From Cronobacter muytjensii ATCC 51329 (GTDB lineage: Bacteria; Pseudomonadota; Gammaproteobacteria; Enterobacterales; Enterobacteriaceae), in assembly GCF_001277195.1 (NCBI RefSeq), contig NZ_CP012268.1, positions 2,604,001 through 2,668,000 of the forward strand: a stretch of DNA of 64,000 nt. The letters are read 5' to 3'. Under the pieces are notes generated by a model. That model did not search any database. It was not told the origin of the DNA and was given only the letters and a program-made list of their open reading frames with translations. The position numbers and the translations under genes are program-made. This document shows, piece by piece, positions 34,359 through 43,146 of this stretch; positions within the stretch are counted from its first letter, which is position 1; every line of letters starts with the position of its first letter.

Positions 34359-36227
34359 ATGAACTACCCGCACACCGCCCGCCAGATAATTGACCATCTC
34401 GGCGGCGAGGCGAATATTATTTCGCTTTACCACTGCATTACCCGCCTGCGTTTCGCGCTGGTCGACCTCGACCGGGTCAACCGTACCGCGCTGGAAAACC
34501 TGGATGGCGTCATGGGCGTGAATCTGTCCGGCGATCAGTTTCAGGTGATTATCGGCAACGAGGTCGCTCCGCTCTGTCAGGTGGTGCTGGCGCAGTTGCC
34601 GAACCTCGACGGGAAAAAAGCCGCCTCGCCGCCGAAACGGCGCAACCCGGTTTCCGTCGTACTGGAAGGGTTAGCGGGCATTTTCTCGCCGATTATTCCG
34701 GCTATCGCCGGGGCGGGTATCCTTAAGGGCGTGCTGTCGCTCTGCCTCGCGCTCGGCTGGGTGGCGGCCAGTAACCAGACGTACCAGATCCTGATGGCGA
34801 TAAGCGACGGCGTCTTTTTCTTTATGCCGCTGGTGCTCGCCTTCAGCGCCGGGAATAAGTTCGGCGCCAATCCATATGTGGCCGTCGCCCTCGCCGCCAC
34901 GCTGTTTCACCCTACCCTCACCACGCTCCTGAAATCGGGCGCGCCGGTCGCGTTCCTCGGCATGCCGGTCGCCAGCGTCTCGTATGCCTCATCGGTAATT
35001 CCTATTCTGCTGGCGGTGTTGCTGCTGAGCTATGTCGAGCGGGTCATCGACCGCGTGATGCCGGCTGCGCTGAAAACCATGTTCGTGCCGCTGCTGAGCC
35101 TTGTTATCGTCGCGCCGGTGACGCTTATCGCCATCGGTCCGGCGGGGATTTTCTTTGGCAACGCGCTCTCCGGCGGGATTATCTGGCTGGTGGCGAACAT
35201 GGGCTGGCTCGCGGGCGTGATTGTCGGCGGCACGCTGTCGCTGATGATCATCACCGGCATGCACTACGTGCTGGTGCCGATTGTGATTAATAACATCAGC
35301 CGGCTCGGTTATGACCCGTTTAAGATCCTGTTTTACGTCGCCAATATGGGCCAGGCGGGCGCGGCGTTCGGCGTGTTCCTGCGCGCCCGCAATAAAAAAA
35401 TCAAGACGCTGGCGCTCTCCACCAGCTTCAGCGCGGCGATGGGCATTACCGAGCCTGCGATGTATGGCATCAATATCCGCTTTAAGCGCCCGTTCGCCGC
35501 GGCGCTGATTGGCGGCGCGTGCGGCGGCGCGTTCGCGATGGCGCTCGGCGTGAAAACGTACGCCTTCGCTTTAAGCGGTATTCCGGGCATTCCGGCGCTG
35601 GTCGGCCCCACGTTTCTCTGGGCGCTGGCGAGCCTCGCCATTGCCTTTTGCGCGGCGGCGCTGGTGACGGTGATCCTGGGCTTTGAGGAGCCCGCAGAAA
35701 CGCTCGCGCGGCACGACGCGCCGCCAGAAGTGGTGGCCGGGCTAAGCCCCGTGGCGCTCGCCCGCGAGGAGCAGTTGTTCGCGCCCGTCAGTGGGCGTCT
35801 CATCCCGCTCTCAGCGCTCACCGACCCGGTTTTTGCCGATGAGATCTTCGGCAAAGGCATCGCCATCGTGCCCCAGAGCGGCGAGCTACTCTCGCCGGTC
35901 AATGGGCGCGTCGAATCTGTCTTCGACAGCAACCACGCCCTGACGCTCAGGAGCGATAACGGCGCCGAGGTGCTGATTCACATCGGCATCGACACCGTGA
36001 AGCTTGGCGGCCAGCATTTTACCCGGCACGTGGAGAACGGCCAGTTCGTCGAGGCCGGACAACCGCTGATTAGCTTTGATCTCGCCGCGCTCGCCGCGCG
36101 CAATATCGACCCGAGCGTTATCGTCATCGTCACCAATACCGATTGCTACGGCGACATCAGCCCGCTGAAACAGGGCGACGTGGCAACCCGTGAAGCCTTT
36201 CTGAAACTGACCGCTGCGGCGGCTTAA
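34359..36227 (+). CDS. Beta-glucoside PTS transporter, IIBCA fusion (BglF/AscF-like)
   Basis: A 622-residue PTS permease in domain order IIB-IIC-IIA. IIB (about 1-90) has the phosphocysteine Cys26 in YHCITRLRFAL. IIC (about 105-450) has about eight to ten hydrophobic segments and the motif GITEPAMYGINIRFKRP. IIA (about 470-622) is EIIA-Glc-like, with APVSGRLIPLS and the phosphohistidine His541 in VLIHIGIDTVKLGG. It takes up an aryl or other beta-glucoside while phosphorylating it, and also phosphorylates the antiterminator. The position between the antiterminator gene and two phospho-beta-glucosidases agrees with this. Confidence 0.95.
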   Translation: MNYPHTARQIIDHLGGEANIISLYHCITRLRFALVDLDRVNRTALENLDGVMGVNLSGDQFQVIIGNEVAPLCQVVLAQLPNLDGKKAASPPKRRNPVSVVLEGLAGIFSPIIPAIAGAGILKGVLSLCLALGWVAASNQTYQILMAISDGVFFFMPLVLAFSAGNKFGANPYVAVALAATLFHPTLTTLLKSGAPVAFLGMPVASVSYASSVIPILLAVLLLSYVERVIDRVMPAALKTMFVPLLSLVIVAPVTLIAIGPAGIFFGNALSGGIIWLVANMGWLAGVIVGGTLSLMIITGMHYVLVPIVINNISRLGYDPFKILFYVANMGQAGAAFGVFLRARNKKIKTLALSTSFSAAMGITEPAMYGINIRFKRPFAAALIGGACGGAFAMALGVKTYAFALSGIPGIPALVGPTFLWALASLAIAFCAAALVTVILGFEEPAETLARHDAPPEVVAGLSPVALAREEQLFAPVSGRLIPLSALTDPVFADEIFGKGIAIVPQSGELLSPVNGRVESVFDSNHALTLRSDNGAEVLIHIGIDTVKLGGQHFTRHVENGQFVEAGQPLISFDLAALAARNIDPSVIVIVTNTDCYGDISPLKQGDVATREAFLKLTAAAA

Positions 36228-36238
36228 GGGAGAACTGC

Positions 36239-37711
36239 ATGGCCTTTTCAAAACCATTTCCTGAGGATTTCCTGTGGGGCGGCGCGACCGCCGCGAACCA
36301 GCTTGAAGGCGCGTGGAACGTCGACGGCAAGGGGTTGTCGGTCTCAGACGTTTACACCTTTGATGTCAGCACGCCGAAAGAACGCTGGCTCGATCAGTGG
36401 CTCGGCATGACCCACCGCCAGGTGGCCGAAGCGCAGGATCCGGCCAGCACGAAGTATTACCCCAAGCGCAAGGGCAACGACTTTTATCACCGTTATGAAG
36501 AAGATATCGCGCTGTTCGCCGAAATGGGCTTTAAATGCTTTCGCATGTCGATCGCCTGGACGCGTATTTTCCCGCGCGGCGACGAGAACGAGCCGAATGA
36601 AGCGGGCCTCGCCTTCTACGATCGCGTCTTCGACACGCTGTTAAAACATAACATTGAGCCGATTGTGTCGCTCTCGCACTACGAGATGCCGCTCGCGCTG
36701 GTGACCGACTACGGCGGCTGGCCCAACCGCCAGCTGGTGAATTTCTACGTACGCTTCGTCACCGCCGTTTTCACCCGCTATCGCAAGAAGGTCAAATACT
36801 GGATGACCTTTAACGAGATCAACTGCGTGAAGCACCACCCGTATGTCAGCGTCGGGGTGATTGAAGAGAACCATCCGCATCTTGAACAGGCGAAATATCA
36901 GGGCGCGCACCATCAGTTTGTGGCGAGCGCGCTCGCGACCAAAGCGTGCCACGAGATAATCCCCGGCTCGCAGGTGGGCTGCATGATAAGTTACCAGATG
37001 CTCTACCCCCACACCTGCCATCCGGACGACTTACAGGCCTGCGAAGAGGAGCAGCGCGTCTCGCTGTTTTTCAGTGATGTCCAGGCGCGCGGCTACTACC
37101 CGGCCTGGACCGAGCGGATGTTCGCCGAGAAAAACGTCCGGCTGGAAAAAGCGCTGGGCGACGATGAGATCCTGCGTCTCTACCCGGTCGATTACGTGTC
37201 GTTCAGCTACTACATGTCGAGTACCGTCAGCGCGCACCCGGAGCAGCTTGAAGGCGTGACCGGCAATCTTATCACCGGCGGCATCCGTAACCCGTACCTG
37301 CCGCAGAGCGACTGGGGCTGGCAGATTGATCCGCAGGGGCTGCGCCTTGCGCTAAACCAGCTCTATGACCGCTACCAGAAGCCGCTGTTTATCGCCGAAA
37401 ACGGCCTCGGCGCGCTCGATTCGCCCGCACCTGACGGCACGATTAACGACGATTACCGCATCGAATATCTGCGCCAGCATATCGGGCAGATGCAGGAGGC
37501 GCTCGCCGACGGCGTGAAGCTCTTCGGTTACACCTGGTGGGGGCCCATTGACGTCGTGAGCGCGGGCACCGCGCAGATCTCCAAGCGCTACGGTTTTATC
37601 TACGTCGATCAGGATGATATGGGCAACGGCAGCCAGGCGCGGTCGCGCAAAAAGAGTTTCCACTGGTACAAAAAAGTCATCGCCACAAACGGCGCGGATC
37701 TCAGCGATTAA
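36239..37711 (+). CDS. 6-phospho-beta-glucosidase (GH1), first copy
   Basis: A 490-residue GH1 enzyme. The acid/base is Glu193 in TFNEINCVK and the nucleophile is Glu387 in IAENGLGAL. FPEDFLWGGATAANQLEGAWN is the N-terminal GH1 signature, and the C-terminal SKRYGFIYVDQDD with KKSFHWYKKV is typical of 6-phospho-beta-glucosidases (BglA/AscB/BglB group). It splits the phosphorylated glucoside in the cytoplasm. It lies 11 bases after the transporter gene. Compared with the second copy it has an extra stretch near residues 40-70 (DVYTFDVSTPKERWLDQWLG), so the two probably differ in substrate. Confidence 0.95.
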   Translation: MAFSKPFPEDFLWGGATAANQLEGAWNVDGKGLSVSDVYTFDVSTPKERWLDQWLGMTHRQVAEAQDPASTKYYPKRKGNDFYHRYEEDIALFAEMGFKCFRMSIAWTRIFPRGDENEPNEAGLAFYDRVFDTLLKHNIEPIVSLSHYEMPLALVTDYGGWPNRQLVNFYVRFVTAVFTRYRKKVKYWMTFNEINCVKHHPYVSVGVIEENHPHLEQAKYQGAHHQFVASALATKACHEIIPGSQVGCMISYQMLYPHTCHPDDLQACEEEQRVSLFFSDVQARGYYPAWTERMFAEKNVRLEKALGDDEILRLYPVDYVSFSYYMSSTVSAHPEQLEGVTGNLITGGIRNPYLPQSDWGWQIDPQGLRLALNQLYDRYQKPLFIAENGLGALDSPAPDGTINDDYRIEYLRQHIGQMQEALADGVKLFGYTWWGPIDVVSAGTAQISKRYGFIYVDQDDMGNGSQARSRKKSFHWYKKVIATNGADLSD

Positions 37712-37720
37712 GGAGCAGAC

Positions 37721-39112
37721 ATGGCAACGTTTCCGGAACACTTTTTATGGGGCGGCGCGATTGCCGCGAATCAGGCCGAAGGGGCGTGGAATGAAGACGG
37801 CAAAGGGCCGTCCATCGCGGATGTGGTGCGCGGCGGCATTATCTCCGGCAGGCACGACGCGGCGGTCGATCCGTCTCTCTATTACGCGAGCCATGAGGCC
37901 ATCGATTTTTATCATCGCTATAAAGAAGACGTGGCGCTGTTTGCCGAAATGGGTTTCCAGTGTTTTCGCACGTCGATTGCCTGGTCGCGGATTTTTCCAC
38001 GCGGCGATGAGACGGAGCCAAACGAGGCGGGGCTCGCGTTTTATGACGCGCTGTTTGACGAACTGCTGAAATATGGCATCGAGCCGGTCATTACCCTCTC
38101 CCACTACGAAACGCCGCTGGCGCTGTTTGAGGTGTACGGCGGCTGGAAGAATCGCGCGCTTATCGCGTTCTTTACCCGCTACTGCGAGACGGTGTTTCGC
38201 CGCTATCAGCATAAGGTCAAATACTGGATGACCTTTAACGAGCTGAACAACATGAACCGCATTCCGTTCGCCACCGGCGCGGTGGCGGCTGGCGCGTCGG
38301 CGCAGGAGATTTACCAGGCGAACCATCACCAGTTTGTCGCCAACGCGCTCGCCAATAAGCTGTGCCACAAGATTATCCCGCAGGCGAAAATCGGCTGCAT
38401 GCTATCGCTCAGCACCGCCTACCCGGCGACCTGCCACCCGGACGATATGTTGGCGACCTACCAGTTGCGCCGCCGTTCGCTCTTTTACGCCGACGTGATG
38501 ATGCGCGGCCGCTATCCGGCCTACGCGAAGCGCCTGTTTCGCGATAACGACATTGATCTCGAAATCCACCCCGGCGATACCGAACTGCTGGCGCAATACC
38601 CGTCGGATTATCTTGGCTTTAGCTATTACCGCAGCGTCCTGCATCGCGCAGGCGCGCAGCTGCGCGTCGACACCGGCGGCGCGATGGGCGAAGACAATCC
38701 CTGTCTTGAAAAGACGGCATGGGGCTGGCCGATTGACCCGGTCGGTCTGCGGCTGGTGTGTAACGAGCTTAGCGACCGCTACGAGAAGCCGCTGTTTATC
38801 GTCGAGAACGGCTACGGCGGCGATGACATCGCCGATGCACACGGCGAGTTTAACGACGAGGCGCGTATCGCCTATGGCCGCGCGCATATCCAGCAGATGG
38901 CCGAGGCGGTGGCGGATGGCTGCGACATCATGGGTTACACCTGGTGGGGGCCGATTGATATCGTGAGCGCCGGCACCGGCGAGATGAAAAAGCGCTACGG
39001 GTTTATTTATGTCGATAAAGACAACGACGGCAATGGCACCCTGTCGCGGCGCAAGAAGCGCAGCTTTGCGTGGTATCAACAGGTGATAGCCAGTAACGGC
39101 GAACAGCTTTAA
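37721..39112 (+). CDS. 6-phospho-beta-glucosidase (GH1), second copy
   Basis: A 463-residue GH1 enzyme following the first copy by nine bases. The acid/base is Glu174 (TFNELNNMN) and the nucleophile Glu362 (IVENGYGGDD). The start FPEHFLWGGAIAANQAEGAWN and the end KKRYGFIYVDKDNDGNG match the first copy, but the middle is clearly diverged, so this is an old paralogue pair and not a recent duplication. Last gene of the bgl-type operon. Confidence 0.95.
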   Translation: MATFPEHFLWGGAIAANQAEGAWNEDGKGPSIADVVRGGIISGRHDAAVDPSLYYASHEAIDFYHRYKEDVALFAEMGFQCFRTSIAWSRIFPRGDETEPNEAGLAFYDALFDELLKYGIEPVITLSHYETPLALFEVYGGWKNRALIAFFTRYCETVFRRYQHKVKYWMTFNELNNMNRIPFATGAVAAGASAQEIYQANHHQFVANALANKLCHKIIPQAKIGCMLSLSTAYPATCHPDDMLATYQLRRRSLFYADVMMRGRYPAYAKRLFRDNDIDLEIHPGDTELLAQYPSDYLGFSYYRSVLHRAGAQLRVDTGGAMGEDNPCLEKTAWGWPIDPVGLRLVCNELSDRYEKPLFIVENGYGGDDIADAHGEFNDEARIAYGRAHIQQMAEAVADGCDIMGYTWWGPIDIVSAGTGEMKKRYGFIYVDKDNDGNGTLSRRKKRSFAWYQQVIASNGEQL

Positions 39113-39164
39113 CGCGGCGGGCTGACGGCTGGGATCAGCGCCGCATCCCCGTCATCAGCGCCAC

Positions 39165-39196
39165 AAAAAAGGGGGCGAGCACGCGCCCCCTGCTAT
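39165..39196. terminator. Terminator between the two sugar modules
   Basis: Arms AGGGGGCG and CGCCCCCT around a six-base loop with A-rich 5' flank. It lies between the convergent GH1 and GH4 genes. The T run is imperfect on the plus strand (TGCTATTT) and good on the minus strand. Confidence 0.75.
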
Positions 39197-39268
39197 TTAT
39201 CACGATGAAACGCAAATCCCTATACCGATAAGGCGCCTTAGCGCAGCGCCATCCGCCATCACTACCCG

Positions 39269-40594
39269 CTACTTCAATTCCGGCCAATACGCTTTATTCG
39301 CCTCGATTAACGCATCCAGCACTTTGCGCGCTTTCTTCGCGTCCACCACGGTGCGGTTGAGCGTCAACGCCATCAGCGCTTTGGTATAGGAACCTTCCAG
39401 ATACGCCTCCACCGTCAGCCGCTCGTAGGCGTACTGCTGCTCAATTAAACCTTTATAGAAGGTTGGGATTTTACCCACGCCAAACGGACGCGGGCCGTTG
39501 GCCCCCATTTGCGCCGCCACCTCCACCATCACGTCATTATCGAGATTCGCCACCAGGCCATTATTTTCCACCATCACGATAAATATCTTCTTCAGGTTGA
39601 AGGCTATCGATTCGGCCAGCTCGACGATCATGTCGCCGTGGGCGTCGTTGTGCACCACATGGACGTTTTTGGTGGTGCCTTCCGCCACTGCGGTGCGGCA
39701 CTCGTCAAACACCCGCTTCTCACGCCCGTTAATCACTTCGTTGGCGCGGGTGTAATTCGGGTCCAGCTTGCTGAGCTTGTAATCCGGGTAAAGGTAATAT
39801 TGCAGATAGGTGTTGGGCAGATAATCCGGGAAATCGTTCAGCATATCCGCCACCACCGCGTAGGTGTCGAGCCACGAGGCGTCGCGCTGCTCGGCATCCA
39901 CCGGCTTAAAGCCGTTGCTGCGAATAATCGACTTCAGCTCCGGCACCAGATCCTGCCCGGTCTCGTCATACAGATGCGTAAACCAGCCGAAGTGGTTAAG
40001 GCCGAAATAGACCGGTTCGAAGGTTTCCGGGTCGCGGCCCAGCAGACGACCATAGGAGCGCAGCAGGTTCACCGGCTGGTCGCAGATATTGATAATCCGC
40101 TCATCTTTCGGAAAGCACTTTTTCAGCGCGTCGGCCACAATCGCCGCCGGGTTGGTATAGTTTAAAATCCACGCCTGCGGCGAGCGCTCGCGCACGTCGT
40201 TCACAAGCTTAATCACGTCGCCGATTGAGCGCATGCCGTAGGCAAACCCGCCGGGGCCGCAGGTCTCCTGGCCGATAACGCCGAGGCTCAACGGGATTTT
40301 TTCATCTTTTTCACGCATCGCGTAGCCGCCGGTGCGCATCTGACAGAAGATGAAATCCATCTCGTGAAACGCGACATCTTTATCCGTGGTGTAGACAAAA
40401 TCGAGTTGCGGATATTCCTCGCGAAACAGCACCTTCGCGTACTCGCCAATCACCGCCTGGCGTTCGGCGTTCACATCGAACATAACGAGCCGCCCCAGCG
40501 GCAGACGCGTTTTCAGCTTGCACAGCGCTTTCAGTAAGCCCGGCGTCCAGGTGGAACCCCCACCGACTAAAACGATATTAAAAGTCTTTTGCAT
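39269..40594 (-). CDS. GH4 6-phospho-glucosidase, probably alpha-type (AglB/MalH/GlvA-like)
   Basis: A 441-residue NAD+- and metal-dependent glycosidase of family 4. The N-terminal NAD motif is VGGGSTWTPGL. The metal ligands are Cys171 (INICDQPVN) and His201 (GLNHFGWF). GQETCGPGGFAYGMRS and EANKAYWPELK are typical of the alpha-6-phosphoglucosidases GlvA/AglB/MalH. In the alpha group the motif is CDMP, and here it reads CDQP with Cys-Asp kept, so an alpha preference is inferred and not certain. It follows the IICB gene by 12 bases and would cleave its phosphorylated product, for example a maltose- or sucrose-isomer phosphate. Confidence 0.88.
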   Translation of the reverse strand: MQKTFNIVLVGGGSTWTPGLLKALCKLKTRLPLGRLVMFDVNAERQAVIGEYAKVLFREEYPQLDFVYTTDKDVAFHEMDFIFCQMRTGGYAMREKDEKIPLSLGVIGQETCGPGGFAYGMRSIGDVIKLVNDVRERSPQAWILNYTNPAAIVADALKKCFPKDERIINICDQPVNLLRSYGRLLGRDPETFEPVYFGLNHFGWFTHLYDETGQDLVPELKSIIRSNGFKPVDAEQRDASWLDTYAVVADMLNDFPDYLPNTYLQYYLYPDYKLSKLDPNYTRANEVINGREKRVFDECRTAVAEGTTKNVHVVHNDAHGDMIVELAESIAFNLKKIFIVMVENNGLVANLDNDVMVEVAAQMGANGPRPFGVGKIPTFYKGLIEQQYAYERLTVEAYLEGSYTKALMALTLNRTVVDAKKARKVLDALIEANKAYWPELK

Positions 40595-40606
40595 AATATG
40601 GCTCTC

Positions 40607-42205
40607 TTACGGCTGTTGGACGAGTAAGTTCTGTTTCACCCGGCTGGCGATACCTTCCACCTGCGGGCCATAGATAATCTGAATGTCGTTCTGGCTGGCA
40701 TGGACGATGCCGCTGGCGCCGGTCTGCATCAGCGCGGGCTCGTCAATTTTCTGCATATCCGCCACCCGCACGCGCAGGCGGGTAAAGCAGCAGTCCACGG
40801 CCTGAATGTTGTCGCGACCGCCCAGACCATCGATTATCTGCGCGGTCGCGCCGCTGGCGGAGGGGGTAGCGGCAGGCGCGCGACGGTCATCCTCTTCGCG
40901 CCCCGGCGTGCGGGCGTTAAAGCGCAGGATGACCCAGCGGAACGTGAAGTAATACACCGGCGCCCAGATGGCCCCCAGCAGCAGGCTGAACCACCATGCG
41001 GTCTTTGCGCCGCCCAGGATGCCGAAGACGGTTAAGTCAATAATTCCGCCCTGCACATTGCCTATCATCACGCCCAGCAGTTGCGAACAGGCGAAGGAAA
41101 GGCCGGTCATGACGGCGTGAAAAATAAACAGCAGCGGGGAGACGAAAATAAAGCTGAACTCCAGCGGCTCGGTGATGCCGGTCGTAAAGGACGCCAGCGC
41201 GCCCGCCATCATCAGCGCCTTAACGCGCTGCTTGTGTTCCGGTTTCGCGCAGCGGTAAATCGCCAGCGCCGCGGCAGGCAGGCCGAACATCATCACCGGG
41301 ATTTTGCCCTGCGCCAGAAAGCGCGTGGCCTCACGCACCACATCGCCCGCCAGCTCGCCTGGGTGGGAGAGCGAATAGTTAAAGATGGTGAGCGCGCCGA
41401 TGATGCTTTCGTTATCGACATGCACCATGCCGCCCACTGGCGTGAAGCGCACCGTTTCATTGAGAATGTGATGCAGCCCGGTTGGGATCAACAGACGCTC
41501 GGTAAAGGCGTAAAAGAATGTCCCCGCCGCGCCCGCGTGGCCGATAAACTCGCCGAGACGGATAATGCCGCTCGCCACCACCGGCCAGATAAACGACAGC
41601 AGCACGCCGACGCACGGCAGCACTACAACGGTCACGATAGGCACGAAGCGCCGCCCGCCGAAATACGCGATCGCGGCGGGCAGTTCGATGGTGTAAAAGC
41701 GGTTATGCAGCAGCACGGTGACAATGCCTGCGATCACCCCGCCCAGGACGCTCATCTGGTAAGAGAAAATCCCGAGCGTGTTAGCGAATTCCGCGGCGTA
41801 CATCACCGCTTCGGTCTGGCTGTAGCCCTTTTCCATAAAGGCGCTCACCGACGTCGTCGCGGGCGTCAGGCCCTGCGCCGTCAGACTGAAATTCACGCCG
41901 ACGTGCAGCGTGATAAAACCAATGACCGCCGCGAGCGCCGCGGTCGGCTTTTCATCGCGCGCCAGCCCCACCGCCGCCGCGATGGCGAACAGCAGCGGCA
42001 GGTTGCCGAACAGCGCGCCCGCCACCTTGCGGATAAATCCAATCGCGTGCTGCATCGCCTGCGCATTTAGTAGCGCCTCGCTGACGATGGCCGGATTCTG
42101 CAACGCCGCGGCGAGGCCGAGGAAAATACCGGCCGCCGCGATCACCGAAATCGGCATCATCAGCGCCTTGCCTAAATCCTGAACAAATTCACCTGCCCGA
42201 CTCAT
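40607..42205 (-). CDS. PTS IICB transporter, alpha-glucoside/maltose type
   Basis: A 532-residue PTS permease of the glucose/maltose family with IIC first and IIB last. The IIC part (about 1-420) has about ten hydrophobic segments, including LLIPTGLHHILNETVRF and TTGITEPLEFSFIFVSPLLF. A Pro/Ala-rich linker (about 430-450) leads to the IIB domain with the phosphocysteine near 473 (DCCFTRLRVRV). It has no IIA domain and so depends on the cellular EIIA-Glc, as GlvC/AglA do. It is linked with the GH4 gene and preceded by a palindromic operator. Confidence 0.93.
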   Translation of the reverse strand: MSRAGEFVQDLGKALMMPISVIAAAGIFLGLAAALQNPAIVSEALLNAQAMQHAIGFIRKVAGALFGNLPLLFAIAAAVGLARDEKPTAALAAVIGFITLHVGVNFSLTAQGLTPATTSVSAFMEKGYSQTEAVMYAAEFANTLGIFSYQMSVLGGVIAGIVTVLLHNRFYTIELPAAIAYFGGRRFVPIVTVVVLPCVGVLLSFIWPVVASGIIRLGEFIGHAGAAGTFFYAFTERLLIPTGLHHILNETVRFTPVGGMVHVDNESIIGALTIFNYSLSHPGELAGDVVREATRFLAQGKIPVMMFGLPAAALAIYRCAKPEHKQRVKALMMAGALASFTTGITEPLEFSFIFVSPLLFIFHAVMTGLSFACSQLLGVMIGNVQGGIIDLTVFGILGGAKTAWWFSLLLGAIWAPVYYFTFRWVILRFNARTPGREEDDRRAPAATPSASGATAQIIDGLGGRDNIQAVDCCFTRLRVRVADMQKIDEPALMQTGASGIVHASQNDIQIIYGPQVEGIASRVKQNLLVQQP

Positions 42206-42253
42206 ACGCGGCTCCCTTTACCAAGAGAAATGCTTAATGACAACGATGAGGGG

Positions 42254-42259
42254 ATTATA
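42254..42259 (-). promoter_or_regulatory. -10 element of the IICB-GH4 operon
   Basis: A perfect TATAAT on the minus strand (plus-strand ATTATA), 48 bases before the IICB ATG. The -35 region falls inside the palindromic operator at 42262-42297, so bound regulator would block RNA polymerase. Confidence 0.6.
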
Positions 42260-42261
42260 GG

Positions 42262-42297
42262 CTGCTAACTTGTATAGTTGTCTATACAAGTTAGCAG
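42262..42297. promoter_or_regulatory. 36-bp perfect palindromic operator of the IICB-GH4 operon
   Basis: Arms CTGCTAACTTGTATAG and CTATACAAGTTAGCAG are exact reverse complements around TTGT. The core TTGTCTATACAA is like operators of GntR/HutC-type sugar repressors. It lies between the GntR gene and the IICB gene and overlaps the promoter. Confidence 0.85.
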
Positions 42298-42341
42298 GAA
42301 ACAGAGGTTGATCACAAAACGCGCAGCGCTGGCGCGTGGCG

Positions 42342-43076
42342 CTAGGGGCGACTGGCAGTCAGGGTGAAGAGATAATGCTGTTGATTGTAATAGATTTCAG
42401 AGACTTCAAAGGGGGTGCCAAGCGTCAGCCAGGCGACAGAGGTCGCATGCAGAACGGGCTCTTCGCGTTGCAGACCGAGCATGTCCCGCACCTCGCGTGA
42501 CGGCAGTTCGGCGCGGATCTGCTTTTCACTGTGGGCGACAGCAAAGCCTTTACGGCTAATGTAGGCATATTTGGAGGCGTTGAGATCCGCCTCGCTCAGA
42601 TCGTCGAACGGCGCGCTTATCATCCAGGAGATTTCAAAGACGAACGGCACGTCGCCGAGCAGGCGCAGGCGTTTCATAAACCAAAGCGGTTCCCCTGCGG
42701 AAATGGCGAGTTGCGCGGCCAGCGCGTCACTGGCGCGGGTGCGTTCAAGGCAGATAAGGCGGTTGGTCATCGGCGCGTCAAGGCCGGTGGCCGCTTCGCT
42801 GGAGGAGAGATGCCGGTCGAGCGGCAGCGCGATGCGCAGCGGAGCGCTGTCGCGGGTAACGAACGTGCCCTGACCGCGGCGGCGCTCCACTTTGCCCTGG
42901 CGCACCAGGTAATCGACGGCTTTACGGGCGGTCATCCGGGCAATGCCGAACTGCTGGCAGAGCGCCGTTTCCGACGGCAGCGCGTCACCAGGGCGCAATG
43001 CGCCAGACTGGATCTGCGCCGTCAAAAACTGTTCGACCTGTAAATACACCGGCGTGGTGGAGTGCTTATCGATCAT
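42342..43076 (-). CDS. GntR/HutC-family transcriptional regulator (UTRA domain)
   Basis: A 244-residue regulator. The N-terminal winged helix (about 8-75) has VYLQVEQFLTAQIQSG, GDALPSETALCQQFGIARMTARKAVDYL and the wing RRRGQGTFV. The C-terminal UTRA effector domain (about 95-240) has LIQLERTR-like LICLERTRASD and PFEVSEIYYNQQHYLF. It probably represses the IICB-GH4 operon and is released by a sugar phosphate. I chose the ATG at 43076, preceded by GGGAG. A TTG six codons earlier is possible. It is co-oriented with the operon. Confidence 0.92.
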   Translation of the reverse strand: MIDKHSTTPVYLQVEQFLTAQIQSGALRPGDALPSETALCQQFGIARMTARKAVDYLVRQGKVERRRGQGTFVTRDSAPLRIALPLDRHLSSSEAATGLDAPMTNRLICLERTRASDALAAQLAISAGEPLWFMKRLRLLGDVPFVFEISWMISAPFDDLSEADLNASKYAYISRKGFAVAHSEKQIRAELPSREVRDMLGLQREEPVLHATSVAWLTLGTPFEVSEIYYNQQHYLFTLTASRP

Positions 43077-43146
43077 CGCAACGGGCTCCCGCAACAGACT
43101 GCGGGGTATGTTAGCTACCCCGCATCAGACTGGCAACGTCCGCGGA

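Noticed and set aside
36239..39112. Recent tandem duplication of the GH1 gene
   Set aside because: The two copies differ widely in sequence and length (490 and 463 residues), so a recent duplication is excluded.
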